DNA of 64,000 nt from Desulfovibrionaceae bacterium (GTDB taxonomy: Bacteria; Desulfobacterota; Desulfovibrionia; Desulfovibrionales; Desulfovibrionaceae), in assembly GCA_015709315.1 (NCBI GenBank), contig JACCQI010000005.1:62001-126000 (forward strand), read 5' to 3'. Both the position numbers and the translations under genes were made by a program. This document shows positions 19,025-28,172 of the stretch, one piece after another. Under the pieces are notes generated by a model. It was not told where the DNA came from. It worked only from the letters and a program-made list of their open reading frames with translations, and made no database searches. Every line of letters starts with the position of its first letter. Positions within the stretch are counted from its first letter, which is position 1.

Positions 19025-19639
19025 ATGACTCCCACAGGAAATGGGCCGTTTACGGCCGTGACCCCCCTCGTCCTGGCCTCCGGCTCTCCCCGCCGCCTGG
19101 AAATGCTGACCAATCTCGGCCTTACATTCACCGTACAACCGAGCGCCCTCATGGAACCCCCGCCCGATTCCGGCGAACTTCCCGGGGACTACGTCCTGCG
19201 CATGGCCGAAATGAAAGCCCGCGACGTGGCCCGAAGCCATGCGGGGCTGACGGTCCTGGGCGCGGACACCATCGTGGTCCTTGACGGCCGCATCATGGGC
19301 AAGCCCGAAAGCAAGCTCAACGCCCTGGAAATGCTCACCGCCCTGTCCGGGCAAACCCATCAGGTGATGACCGGCTTCTGCCTGGTCCTGCCGGACGGAT
19401 CGGCTAAATCCATGACGGTCTCCACGGACGTGGACATGCGCCAATCGTCGGAGGCGGAACTCATGAGCTACATCAAAACCGGCGAACCCATGGACAAGGC
19501 CGGAGCCTACGCCATCCAAGGCATCGGCACCTTCCTGGTCACGGCCATCAGAGGTTCCTACACCAATGTGGTCGGCCTGCCCCTGGCGCGGGTGCTGGAA
19601 ACGCTGCTGGCGCACGGAATCGTCGACACCGGCGAGTAA
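19025..19639 (+). CDS. maf: Maf-like nucleotide pyrophosphatase
   Basis: House-cleaning NTP pyrophosphatase of the Maf/YhdE family, 204 aa. It has the N-terminal LASGSPRR substrate loop, LGADTIV, GKPES and the C-terminal GSYTNVVGLP motif. The purine-rich stretch next to the ATG is too close for an ideal ribosome site, so a start a few codons downstream is possible. Confidence 0.92.
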   Translation: MTPTGNGPFTAVTPLVLASGSPRRLEMLTNLGLTFTVQPSALMEPPPDSGELPGDYVLRMAEMKARDVARSHAGLTVLGADTIVVLDGRIMGKPESKLNALEMLTALSGQTHQVMTGFCLVLPDGSAKSMTVSTDVDMRQSSEAELMSYIKTGEPMDKAGAYAIQGIGTFLVTAIRGSYTNVVGLPLARVLETLLAHGIVDTGE

Positions 19640-19659
19640 GCGTGCCGGAGCCGTAAACG

Positions 19660-20178
19660 ATGATCGTGCGCGAAACGAAAAAAGAAGACTTGGCGCGGGT
19701 CGCGGACCTGCACGCCAGGTCCATCCGATTGCTTTGCCAGGACCATTACACGCCAGCCCAGATCAGGGCATGGACGGATGTTCTCAATCCCGTTGTGTAT
19801 GAATCGGCCCTGACGGCCAAATATTGCATCGTGGCCTGTGACGGCAACACCATCCTGGGTATGGGGATGCTGAGCCTTGAGGACGGCGAAATACACGCCG
19901 TATACGTGGACCCGGACCAATCCGGCCGGGGCGTGGGCAGCCTGATCCTGTCGCACCTTGAGGAAACGGCCCGGCAACACGACGTCATGGAATTGACCGT
20001 CTTTGCCACGCTCAACGCCCGAGGTTTCTACGAAGGCAAAGGATACAACGCAATCCGGCCCGCCTTGCACTCCCTGCCCAATGGCCTGCAGCTTGAATGC
20101 ATCGAAATGCGCAAACGGCTGGACTCAGCCGGAACCGACGCAGAATTCTGCCGACGAATCACGGTTCCGGGCGCGTAA
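19660..20178 (+). CDS. GNAT family N-acetyltransferase
   Basis: 172 aa with the GNAT fold. Acetyl-CoA binding is shown by VYVDPDQSGRGVGSLIL (Q/RxxGxG/A) at about 85-100. It lies 20 bp after maf, so the two may be co-transcribed. Acceptor substrate unknown; the ending GFYEGKGYNAI resembles small-molecule or ribosomal-type acetyltransferases. Confidence 0.85.
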   Translation: MIVRETKKEDLARVADLHARSIRLLCQDHYTPAQIRAWTDVLNPVVYESALTAKYCIVACDGNTILGMGMLSLEDGEIHAVYVDPDQSGRGVGSLILSHLEETARQHDVMELTVFATLNARGFYEGKGYNAIRPALHSLPNGLQLECIEMRKRLDSAGTDAEFCRRITVPGA

Positions 20179-20202
20179 GGTCTAAACGTGGACCTGCGCG
20201 GT

Positions 20203-20649
20203 TTATTTCGTGGTCCTAAACGCGCCCTTGCTCCATACGTACGCCTGATAGCAAGGCCCCGCCGTGTAGTCGCACCGCGACGGATGCACCGCCAGCAGCA
20301 GGACGTTCTTACCGTACATATCCACGACCTTCCACTGATGGGCGAGGAATTCGTGGGCCACGCCATCCACGACCACCCACAAATAGGTCCCGCCGGTTCC
20401 TCCCCACATGGAAACGGACGTCGAGCAGGAAAACTGGGATGCGTCCACGACCGTTTCAGGACGCCCGTCGCCGGTAAAGTCGTATAACGAGATCGTCTGT
20501 TCGGTTGAATGGAACTCCCCGTTGTTGTAGTCGGTGCAGACCCCTTTTTCCCGCTGGACGATTTGCGTAGCCGTGACCTTTTGTTCAGCAGCCGTCGCAA
20601 CGGACAAGGCACACAATACGGTCAGGATGCAAACAACAACCTTTTTCAT
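20203..20649 (-). CDS. Unrecognised secreted protein with signal peptide
   Basis: 148 aa from MKKVVVCIL, with a clear Sec signal ending at about VATAAE. The mature part is beta-rich with four Cys, a DFTGDGRPETVVD segment resembling EF-hand or FG-GAP calcium loops, and several Trp. No family recognised. The MKK start has AAGGGG upstream; the start at 20658 would leave the site only 1 nt away. It is convergent with the GNAT gene. Confidence 0.65.
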   Translation of the reverse strand: MKKVVVCILTVLCALSVATAAEQKVTATQIVQREKGVCTDYNNGEFHSTEQTISLYDFTGDGRPETVVDASQFSCSTSVSMWGGTGGTYLWVVVDGVAHEFLAHQWKVVDMYGKNVLLLAVHPSRCDYTAGPCYQAYVWSKGAFRTTK

Positions 20650-20929
20650 GCCGATCATTCCCCTTTACCCGAAAACAAGTTCACAAAACGCGGCATCCGC
20701 GAACGCCCCATTCGGGCACTATTTGGCGCGTAACTCACATTCATCTCAAATGAAGCATCGAAGCCATTATTATCCGGGACGACGATTGTTCGACGCCTGC
20801 CTGGATCGCGCCATAGCCACAGAAAAGATTCGGCCACGCCCTGCGCCTGCTTATTCGCCTTTGACGCTTCAACCCGGATGAAGCTATAACCGCCTCGCTG
20901 CTTTCCAACCACTAACCAACGACGCATAC
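20650..20929. other. Intergenic gap without supported gene
   Basis: About 280 bp between the secreted-protein gene and pgpA. Short open frames occur, but none has a convincing ribosome site or recognisable product. It presumably holds divergent promoters; none stood out. Confidence 0.4.
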
Positions 20930-21415
20930 ATGACCGCTCGCTCTCCACTGGACACCTTTGCAACCGCCCTGGCCACCCTCGGCCCGGTCGGCCATTTCCC
21001 CAAAGCCCCCGGCACCTGGGGCTCCCTGGCCGCCGTGGTGGCCGCGCCATGGCTCTTCCTGCCCTTCTCCCTGCCCGTCCGCGCGCTCATTCTGGCCGCC
21101 GTCTTCGCTGCGGGCACCTGGGCCTGCTGCCGGGCCGAGGCCGTCCTGGGCCAAAAAGACCCCGGCTGCGTCATCGTGGACGAACTGTTCGGCCAGTGGC
21201 TCACACTGTTCCTTTTCGCGTCCATGCCCTTGTGGTACCTGGCCCTCGGGTTCATCCTGTTCCGACTTTTCGACATACTCAAGCCCTGGCCCGTCAAGTG
21301 GGCCGAAACCGCCTTCCCCGACGGCCTGGGCGTCATGGCCGATGACGGCGTGGCCGGACTATACGCCCTGGGCGTTCTGCATCTCGTTCATTACCTCGTC
21401 GGCCTCCTGCAATGA
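20930..21415 (+). CDS. pgpA: Phosphatidylglycerophosphatase A
   Basis: Membrane phosphatase that makes phosphatidylglycerol from its phosphate, 161 aa. Conserved family motifs are present: GHFPKAPGTWGSLAA near the N-terminus, VDELFGQWLT, FDILKPWP and GVMADDGVAG, together with three or four hydrophobic segments. The ribosome site is weak. It is followed directly by a terminator shared with pal. Confidence 0.93.
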   Translation: MTARSPLDTFATALATLGPVGHFPKAPGTWGSLAAVVAAPWLFLPFSLPVRALILAAVFAAGTWACCRAEAVLGQKDPGCVIVDELFGQWLTLFLFASMPLWYLALGFILFRLFDILKPWPVKWAETAFPDGLGVMADDGVAGLYALGVLHLVHYLVGLLQ

Positions 21416-21449
21416 AAAAACGCCGTCCCCCAAAGGAGACGGCGTTTTT
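21416..21449. terminator. Bidirectional terminator between pgpA and pal
   Basis: A 12-bp stem (21416-21427 with 21438-21449) has A5 and T5 at its ends and a 10-nt loop, placed between the convergent pgpA and tol-pal transcripts. Confidence 0.9.
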
Positions 21450-21469
21450 CCCGATAATATTCAATCCTT

Positions 21470-22021
21470 CTATTGCACGACGAATTCGGCGCGGCGGTTC
21501 TGCGCCCAGGCGGATTCGTTGTGGCCCGGATCGACCGGCTTTTCCTCGCCGTAGCTGACGATCTTCATGCGGCCGGGGTCCACGCCGAGAATGACCAGGT
21601 GCTCGTAGGCGGCGCGGGCACGGCGTTCGCCCAGGGCCAGGTTGTATTCCTCGGTGCCGCGCTCGTCGCAATGGCCTTCGATGACCACGGTGACATCCTG
21701 GTATTTGCGCATGATGTTGGCCTTGAGGGCCAGGATGGCGCGGGCCTCTTCCTTGAGCACGTAGGAGTCGAAATCGAAATGGATGGTCACGCTGGACAGT
21801 TCCTCGACGGCCTCGGCCTTGGCGCGGGCTTCGGCCTCGGCGGCAAGAGCGGCCTCATCCACCTGGGGTTTGGCCGGAGGCGGAGTCCAGGACGTGTCGT
21901 CCTTCACTTCGACCTTGGTTTCGTCGGGGGTGCTGGTGGTCGTTTTCTTCGCGCAACCAGCGGCGACAAACAGTGCCACGACCATAAGGGCCACAATGAT
22001 GAGGTTCCATCTGATTTTCAT
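21470..22021 (-). CDS. pal: Peptidoglycan-associated lipoprotein Pal
   Basis: Outer-membrane lipoprotein of the Tol-Pal system, 183 aa. Signal peptide with lipobox AAGC, a charged linker, then the OmpA domain with IEGHCDERGTEEYNLALGERRA and VSYGEEKPVDPGH. The start is at the ATG with AAGGAG 5 nt upstream. Last gene of the leftward tol operon, 124 bp after tolB. Confidence 0.95.
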   Translation of the reverse strand: MKIRWNLIIVALMVVALFVAAGCAKKTTTSTPDETKVEVKDDTSWTPPPAKPQVDEAALAAEAEARAKAEAVEELSSVTIHFDFDSYVLKEEARAILALKANIMRKYQDVTVVIEGHCDERGTEEYNLALGERRARAAYEHLVILGVDPGRMKIVSYGEEKPVDPGHNESAWAQNRRAEFVVQ

Positions 22022-22145
22022 GCTCACTCCTTGGTAGAGCCGATGCCCGGCCATATTATGCTTGCCTCAAAACAAGCTTTGACTCTCATATTACTGTACG
22101 ATGTACCCGTTCCCCGACAAAAATCAACCCCGTTTTGATGACAAT

Positions 22146-23453
22146 TTACCATTGCAGCGAAGTATCCCACGCAGGCGCGAAAGCCGCGCCCTTGCCCGTG
22201 GGAATCAGCTTGGGAGTGTCCCCGTGCCGGGTGGTCAGGTAGACCTTGTACTCGCCCGTCCGGTTGGAGGCGAAAGCCACGAAATAGCCGTCCGGGCCGA
22301 AGGCGGGATATTCGTCGTTGCCCGGCCCGAAGGTCAGTTGCTTCTCCCGGCCGGTCTGGAGGTCGTGCAGATAGATGCGGTGGCCGTCCGAGGTCTGGTG
22401 CGTGTAGGCCACGAACCGACCGTCCGGGCTGAGGCAGGGATGGGTGTTGTACTTGCCGGTGGTGGTCACCCGGCTGATCCGGCCGGTTTCCATGTCGAGC
22501 AGGTAGATGTGCGGGTTGCCGGCCCGACTGGAGGTGAAGACCAGCTTCTTGCCGCTACGGTCGAAGCTGGGCGACACGTCGATGTACGGGCTTTCCACCA
22601 GGGGCTTTCCCGGCTTGAAGAGCCTGTCCAGCCCGTAGATGTTGGTGGCCCCGTTGCGGTTGAGGGCCACGAAAAGCTTGTCGTTCTCGCTATAGACCGG
22701 ACTGATGATGGTCGAGCCGAGTCCCTTGTACCGCCGCTTGATGAGATTGGTGGCGCTGTCGTAGACGCACAATTCGTGCCGGGTCTTGCCGATATGGGTG
22801 AAGGCGATCCTGGAACCGTCGGAGGACCAGGTCGGGCTCAGATTGTACTCTCCGAGGTTGGTGATCTGCTTGAGTTCCCGGCCCTGGGGCAGCACGGTGC
22901 AGATTTCCTTGCTCTTGCCGATCTGGCGCACAAAGGCGATGGGCGAATCGAAAAAGCCCTTCTTGCCGGTCAGGGCCTCAAGAAAGGCGGAGCAGAAACG
23001 ATCCGCCACCAGGGGCAGGTTCTGGCTGACGTCGCGGTAGGACTTGCCCACCACGCGGTTGCCGCTGAAGGTCTCGTAGACGCGCGCCTCGATGTATTCG
23101 CCGTTCCACCCGGTGGTCATGCACAAATCCACGCGGGCGAGCTGGAAGGGCTTGAAATCGATGTCCGCCCCGGTGACGCCGGTGGACGGATCGCCGCCGA
23201 GCAACTGGTCCACGCCCACCAGCTTGAGGAACGGAATATAGCTCAGATTGTTGGTCACCAGATCCTGCAACGCCTTGGCCTCGGCCTCGGGAACGGGCGC
23301 ACCTTCCAATCCCCTGGGCGGCAGGATGGTCAGGTTGACCATGCGCTGGCCCGGGCCGTGGATATCCACGGTCAGCGGCCCGGCCGCAAAGGCCGAGACG
23401 GCAAAAAGAACGGCACATACACAACCGATGAGACTGATGGGAATCCTTTTCAT
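22146..23453 (-). CDS. tolB: Tol-Pal system beta-propeller protein TolB
   Basis: Periplasmic protein of 435 aa that contacts Pal and OmpA-type lipoproteins. It has a signal peptide ending at AFAA, an N-terminal domain, and then six WD40-like beta blades, seen as repeated SPDG/FVAYT, SFDRSGKKLVFTSSR and FGPDGYFVAFASNR segments. AGGTGAT precedes the ATG. Placed between tolA and pal. Confidence 0.95.
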   Translation of the reverse strand: MKRIPISLIGCVCAVLFAVSAFAAGPLTVDIHGPGQRMVNLTILPPRGLEGAPVPEAEAKALQDLVTNNLSYIPFLKLVGVDQLLGGDPSTGVTGADIDFKPFQLARVDLCMTTGWNGEYIEARVYETFSGNRVVGKSYRDVSQNLPLVADRFCSAFLEALTGKKGFFDSPIAFVRQIGKSKEICTVLPQGRELKQITNLGEYNLSPTWSSDGSRIAFTHIGKTRHELCVYDSATNLIKRRYKGLGSTIISPVYSENDKLFVALNRNGATNIYGLDRLFKPGKPLVESPYIDVSPSFDRSGKKLVFTSSRAGNPHIYLLDMETGRISRVTTTGKYNTHPCLSPDGRFVAYTHQTSDGHRIYLHDLQTGREKQLTFGPGNDEYPAFGPDGYFVAFASNRTGEYKVYLTTRHGDTPKLIPTGKGAAFAPAWDTSLQW

Positions 23454-23458
23454 ATCAC

Positions 23459-24343
23459 CTACTCTGCAAGTTCCTGGCTGTTGAAATTGATCCGAAGAAT
23501 CCGGTCGCGCTGTGTTCGCGGCCGCTCAACGGACTCTGTTTCCTTGATAGCCCTGAGGGCGGAATTGTCAAATTCGGAATTGCCGGACGACTCAAGGACC
23601 TTGGAGGTCAAGATGGTCCCCTCCCCGTCCAGGGCGACCTCGATGGAGACCACCAGATTGGCTTCCCCGGCAAAGCTGGGATAACGCCAGTTCTTCTTGA
23701 TGGCCGACCCCACGATCAGGGCATAGACCTCGGACAGGCCGGAGCCCGTGCCGCCCACATGCCCGCCCTCGACGCCGCCCTCGACGCCGCCGGGCTGCCC
23801 TCCGTGGGCATAAACCTCATCCCCTTCCCGCTTCTTGAGCGCAGCCAGTTCGCTGGCCAGCGTCCGGGCCTGTTTCGCCTCCTGACGCTTCGTTTCGGCC
23901 TTGGCTGCGGCCATGCCCTCGGCCAGCAACTGCTTGGCGGTCTTCTTGGGCTTGGGTCTCGCCTTTGGCTTGGGTTCGGGCTTGGGCTTTTCCTCTTCCT
24001 TCTTCTTGACGACCTTTTTCTCGACCTTCTTGGGGCTGATCTCCTCGACCTTGGGTTCCGGCTCGGGCTTGGCCTCCACCACGGGCGCTGCCGGCACTTC
24101 CACGGCCGGTTCCGAACGGGCCTTCACCACGGGAACCTCGGGGGTTTGCGGGACAGGCTCGGGCATTGCCTTGACCTCGACCGGCGGGCCGGGGGGCGGA
24201 GGGGCCAGGGAAACCAGGTCCACGGTGTACACCGGCATGTCCAGGTTCACGCTCACGCCCGTGTACGGCAGGCCGTACACGGCCAGAACGCCCAGGCCGA
24301 CGTGGAACAGAAAGGAGAGGATGAATCCCTGACTCTGACGCAT
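23459..24343 (-). CDS. tolA: TolA/TonB-like energy transducer
   Basis: 294 aa. One N-terminal membrane anchor, then a Pro-Glu-Lys-Ala-rich periplasmic arm (about 50-140), a coiled coil (about 130-175) and a C-terminal TonB/TolA domain (WRYPSFAGEANLVVSIEVALDG). Operon position between tolR and tolB supports TolA rather than TonB. It links the TolQR motor to TolB and Pal. Confidence 0.88.
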   Translation of the reverse strand: MRQSQGFILSFLFHVGLGVLAVYGLPYTGVSVNLDMPVYTVDLVSLAPPPPGPPVEVKAMPEPVPQTPEVPVVKARSEPAVEVPAAPVVEAKPEPEPKVEEISPKKVEKKVVKKKEEEKPKPEPKPKARPKPKKTAKQLLAEGMAAAKAETKRQEAKQARTLASELAALKKREGDEVYAHGGQPGGVEGGVEGGHVGGTGSGLSEVYALIVGSAIKKNWRYPSFAGEANLVVSIEVALDGEGTILTSKVLESSGNSEFDNSALRAIKETESVERPRTQRDRILRINFNSQELAE

Positions 24344-24369
24344 AATATGCCGGTATCCTTACGGATCAA

Positions 24370-24783
24370 CTACTTCTTGTCGTCCTTGTCCTGCTCGGCC
24401 ACGATGCCGAGCCGGTCGATGCCCGCGCCCTTGATCTCGCCCATGACGCGGACCACCGCGCCGTAGGCCACTTCCTTGTCCGCGCGCAGGAAAAGCTGCT
24501 TCTTCTGCGTGGCCACCAGCCTTTTCAGGTGCTCCTCAAGCTCGTCCATACCCACCTGGTACTCGTCCAGGAAGAGCGTGCCGTCCTTCTTGACGGTCAG
24601 CACCAGATGCTCGGCGTCCTGGGGCAGGCTCTTGACCGTCCGGGTGGCGGGCAGGTCCACCTCCACCCCCTGGGTCATGAGCGGGGCCGTGACCATGAAG
24701 ATGATCAAAAGCACCAGCATCACGTCCACAAAGGGCGTGACGTTGATTTCGTTGAGGAAGCCGCCGCCTGTCTTGATGGCCAT
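24370..24783 (-). CDS. tolR: TolR/ExbD biopolymer transport protein
   Basis: 137 aa with a short cytoplasmic N-terminus and one TM helix carrying the proton-pathway Asp (NVTPFVDVMLVLLIIFMV), then a periplasmic domain. It starts 3 nt after tolQ and partners with TolQ as the proton motor. Confidence 0.94.
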   Translation of the reverse strand: MAIKTGGGFLNEINVTPFVDVMLVLLIIFMVTAPLMTQGVEVDLPATRTVKSLPQDAEHLVLTVKKDGTLFLDEYQVGMDELEEHLKRLVATQKKQLFLRADKEVAYGAVVRVMGEIKGAGIDRLGIVAEQDKDDKK

Positions 24784-24786
24784 GGC

Positions 24787-25485
24787 CTACTCCCCCTTGG
24801 AGGCCCAGGCGATCTCGCGCTCGGCGCGGTTCAGGAATGCGCCCGCGAAATCCACCATGCCGGACTCCACCTCGTTCAGCTTGCCCAGGAAATAGTTGTA
24901 GAAGATGGTGGCCGGAATGGCGACCAGAAGCCCGATGGCCGTGGCGATGAGGGCCTCGGAGATGCCGGGTGCCACCGTGGCCAGGGCCGCGGACTGGGCC
25001 AGGCCGATGGAGTGGAAGGAATGCATGATGCCCCAGACCGTGCCGAACAGGCCAATGAACGGGGCCGCGTTGGCGCAGGTGGCCAGAAACGGCAGGTTGC
25101 GGGTGAGCGAGCGCATCTCCTTGGAAATGCCCTGCTTAAGCACCCGGCGGAGGGTGTCCTTGACCAGCAGGCGCTTGCGCTCGCGGTTGACGTCCGCCTT
25201 TTCCAGCAGCCGAAATTCATGCACCGCCAGGGTGGACACCCGCGCCAGCGGGGAATGCGCCCGGTCGCCCAGCGCCTTGAGGCCGTGGGTCAGGTCGCCG
25301 GCCTCGGTGAACGCCTCGTACCCGGCCATGACCTTCTTGCGCGCCGCGCCGATGGTGAAGAATTTGAAGAAGATGATGGTCCAGCTCCAGACGGACATCA
25401 GCGCCAGGAAGATCAGCACCAGCTTCACCGCCAGGGTCGCCCCCATCAGCAGGGACAGAATGTCGCTCTCGGGCAGAAAATTCAT
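24787..25485 (-). CDS. tolQ: TolQ/ExbB proton channel protein
   Basis: 232 aa with three TM helices and the MotA/TolQ/ExbB segment NAAPFIGLFGTVWGIMHSF, ending in a cytoplasmic tail. The start MNFLPESD follows an AGGTGAT site; the frame extends upstream without support. First gene of the tolQRAB-pal operon. Confidence 0.94.
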   Translation of the reverse strand: MNFLPESDILSLLMGATLAVKLVLIFLALMSVWSWTIIFFKFFTIGAARKKVMAGYEAFTEAGDLTHGLKALGDRAHSPLARVSTLAVHEFRLLEKADVNRERKRLLVKDTLRRVLKQGISKEMRSLTRNLPFLATCANAAPFIGLFGTVWGIMHSFHSIGLAQSAALATVAPGISEALIATAIGLLVAIPATIFYNYFLGKLNEVESGMVDFAGAFLNRAEREIAWASKGE

Positions 25486-25617
25486 GATATCACCTGTTTT
25501 CGTTTTGAGGGGCGCAAAACTCCCCGCTGCATGCAAAGAAAGCCGGGACGAAGCGCGCCACGGCTTTCCGATCTCACCTTGTTTTCATCCCGTTGTAATC
25601 ACGAATGTGCAACAAAT

Positions 25618-26268
25618 CTATTTTAAGCATCGCTGGACGATCTCCCAGGCATTGGTTTCGGCCCGGCGGTATTCCTCCAGAGTCAATCCCGCGCCCAGGC
25701 CGACCTTTTTCCGCAACTCCTCGCTCACCAGATCGCCGGGAGCGTGGGCATCGTTGTTGATCACCAGCCGGGCGCCGTGCTTGCGGGCCATGGCCGCCAC
25801 CAGTCCGTTGGTCAGGCTGTGCCCCTTGCGGGTGGTGATTTCGAGCGCCACGCCCTTTTCCGCGGCAAGCCCGGCCTCTTCGTCCGTTATCAGGCCGGGA
25901 TGGGCCAGCACGTCCACGCCCGCCTCGATGGCCGCCAGATTGGTGCCGGAGGCGACCGGCTCCACCGGAGTCTCGCCGTGAACGACCACAATCTGGGCAC
26001 CGGCGTCGCGCGCCGCCCTGGTCATCTCGCCGATAAGCGCGGGCGGCACATGGGTCAGTTCCACACCGTACAGAACCGTGATGTCGAAAAAATGGCCGTG
26101 CTTCTTCACGAACCGGCCCACGTTCTCCAAGGTGTGGTACAGGGTGGCCTCGTCGGCGTGGTCGGTCATGCAGAGGGCCTTGTAGCCGGCGACCTCGGCC
26201 CTGCGGACGAGTTCCGCCGGGATCAGAACCCCGTCGCTGAAAATGGTGTGGGTGTGCAGGTCGATCAT
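25618..26268 (-). CDS. PHP-domain histidinol-phosphatase-like protein
   Basis: 216 aa phosphoesterase of the PHP family. Metal ligands are seen in MIDLHTHTIFSDG, MTDHAD, YGVELTH, VVHGE, LAHPG and NNDAH. Relatives are annotated histidinol phosphatase or general PHP phosphoesterase, so the substrate is open. The start at 26268 lies 7 nt after the BFN gene stop; the long upstream frame overlaps that gene and was rejected. Confidence 0.85.
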   Translation of the reverse strand: MIDLHTHTIFSDGVLIPAELVRRAEVAGYKALCMTDHADEATLYHTLENVGRFVKKHGHFFDITVLYGVELTHVPPALIGEMTRAARDAGAQIVVVHGETPVEPVASGTNLAAIEAGVDVLAHPGLITDEEAGLAAEKGVALEITTRKGHSLTNGLVAAMARKHGARLVINNDAHAPGDLVSEELRKKVGLGAGLTLEEYRRAETNAWEIVQRCLK

Positions 26269-26275
26269 GTGGGTC

Positions 26276-26770
26276 CTACATCTTGTATTTGATTTCGTCT
26301 TCGGAGAGCTTGTCCAGCTCCTCCTGCCACTTATCGGAATCCTCGGTGGTGATGACCGCCTCGGGATGCTCGGGGAACGGCGCGCCCGCCTGGGCAAGAA
26401 CGTCCTCGCCCGCCAGGATGGGACATTCGGCCCTGACGGCCAGGGCGATGGCGTCGGAGGGACGGCTGTCGATGCGCAGCGTCTCCTCCCGCATATCGAC
26501 CACGATCTCGGCGAAAAAGGTACCGTCCTCGATGTCCGTTATCTCCACGCGGTTGACCGTGCCGCCCATCTGCCCGATGACGTTCAAAAGCAGATCGTGA
26601 GTCATGGGCCGATGAAACTCCACCTTGTTGATGGCCATGGAAATGGACATGGCCTCCATGGCGCCTATCCAGATGGGCAGCACACGGGTTTCGGCTTCAT
26701 CCTTAAGCACGATGATGGGCGACTTGCCCGTTTCGTCCAGGGCCATTCCGAAAATATCCACCTTTACCAC
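26276..26770 (-). CDS. Bifunctional nuclease (BFN/DUF151) family protein
   Basis: 164 aa. It shows the DUF151 core: VLPIWIGAMEAMSI, RPMTHDLL and IDSRPSDAIALAVR. Family members were reported to have DNase and RNase activity, though the role in bacteria is unclear. GTG start, overlapping the miaB stop by 7 nt, so coupled to miaB. Confidence 0.88.
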   Translation of the reverse strand: MVKVDIFGMALDETGKSPIIVLKDEAETRVLPIWIGAMEAMSISMAINKVEFHRPMTHDLLLNVIGQMGGTVNRVEITDIEDGTFFAEIVVDMREETLRIDSRPSDAIALAVRAECPILAGEDVLAQAGAPFPEHPEAVITTEDSDKWQEELDKLSEDEIKYKM

Positions 26771-28113
26771 GGCTCGCCCGTCCTCTCCCCGTTCAGGGAA
26801 TGTTTCTTGGCCTCGACGATGGTCACGGGCACGATCATGCCTTCCAGCCCGGCGTCCTGTTCCATGGGAACATTGACGATGCGGCCTGCCGGGTCACGCC
26901 CCTTCCAGGAGGAGGCCGGGCCGTCCTGCTTGCGGCTCAGCCCTTCGATGAGCGCGTCCGTATTCACGCCCATCAACTCTTTTAGACATTTTCTAGTAAT
27001 ATTATTTTGCAGAGCCTGCAAGCGCAGCAGACGGTCCGAGGCTTCCAGGGGGTCCACCTTCGGCTCCATGTTCACCGCCGCAACACCCGGCCTATCGGAA
27101 TACTTGAAGGAAAAGCTCGATTCAAAGCCCACACGCTCGACCATGGCGAGCGTCTGCCGGAAGTCCTCCTCGGTTTCGCCGGGGAAGCCGACGATCAGAT
27201 CCGTGGTCAGACTGATGTCCGGCCTGGCCGCGCGCAGGCCGTCCACGATGGAAAGATATCGCGTCGTGTCGTACCGGCGGCGCATGGCCTTGAGCACCCG
27301 GTCCGACCCGGCCTGCATGGGCAGATGCAAAGATGGGCACAGGTTGGGCAGTTCGCCGAAGGCGGCGATGACCTCGGGCGCGATGTCCTTGGGGTGCGAG
27401 GTGGTGAACCGGAGTCGGTCCACCCCGTCGATGGCCGCCACGGACCTGAGCAGCCCGGCGAAGGTCACGCCCGCGCCGCCCTTGTCCAGGCCGAAGCTGT
27501 TGACGTTCTGCCCGAGCAGGGTGATCTCGCGCACGCCGTTTTCCGCAAGCCTCCGGCACTCGTCGAGGATGACGTCGGGATGCCGGGATTTCTGGCGGCC
27601 GCGCGTGTAGGGCACGATGCAATAGGCGCAGAAATTGTCGCAGCCCTGCATGATGTTCACAAACGCCTGGCGCGTGTCGGGAACCAGGGCGGACAGCTTC
27701 TCGGGCTGCTCGCGCTCGGCAAACCCGGCCGTGAAGTCGAGCAGGGCCACCCGGTCGTCGGTGCCTCGGGCGATGCGCTCAAGAGCGTTGGGCGCACCGG
27801 CTATGCCGTCCGAGCCAAAGACCAGCCTGACAAAGGGAAAACGGTCGAAGAACCCCTCCCCCACCTGCTGGGCCACGCACCCGCCCACGGCGGCGAACAC
27901 GTTTTCGTCCCGCTTCAGATGGGCGGCCACGCGGCCCAGCTCGCTGTAGACCTTCTGTTCGGGCTTCTCGCGCACGCTGCACGTGTTCAGGATGTAGACC
28001 TGGGCGTCGTCCTCGCCGGATTCCTCCCAGCCCCGGCTTTCCAGGGCAGCGGTCAGCCATTGGGAATCGTGGACATTCATCTGGCACCCGAAGGTGGTGA
28101 TGTGGAATTTCAT
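26764..28113 (-). CDS. miaB: tRNA-2-methylthio-N6-dimethylallyladenosine synthase MiaB
   Basis: Radical-SAM methylthiotransferase, 449 aa. The first cluster uses C10, C45 and C79, and the radical-SAM cluster C158, C162 and C165 (CDNFCAYC). The MTTase signature IVPYTRGRQKSR and a C-terminal TRAM domain follow. It modifies A37 of tRNAs reading U-initial codons. First gene of the miaB-BFN-PHP operon. Confidence 0.96.
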   Translation of the reverse strand: MKFHITTFGCQMNVHDSQWLTAALESRGWEESGEDDAQVYILNTCSVREKPEQKVYSELGRVAAHLKRDENVFAAVGGCVAQQVGEGFFDRFPFVRLVFGSDGIAGAPNALERIARGTDDRVALLDFTAGFAEREQPEKLSALVPDTRQAFVNIMQGCDNFCAYCIVPYTRGRQKSRHPDVILDECRRLAENGVREITLLGQNVNSFGLDKGGAGVTFAGLLRSVAAIDGVDRLRFTTSHPKDIAPEVIAAFGELPNLCPSLHLPMQAGSDRVLKAMRRRYDTTRYLSIVDGLRAARPDISLTTDLIVGFPGETEEDFRQTLAMVERVGFESSFSFKYSDRPGVAAVNMEPKVDPLEASDRLLRLQALQNNITRKCLKELMGVNTDALIEGLSRKQDGPASSWKGRDPAGRIVNVPMEQDAGLEGMIVPVTIVEAKKHSLNGERTGEPW

Positions 28114-28172
28114 TTATGCTCCGCCCGACGCCGGGGCGCGGGCTTCGGTTTTCGTTGTCGCCTGTGGGGCAA

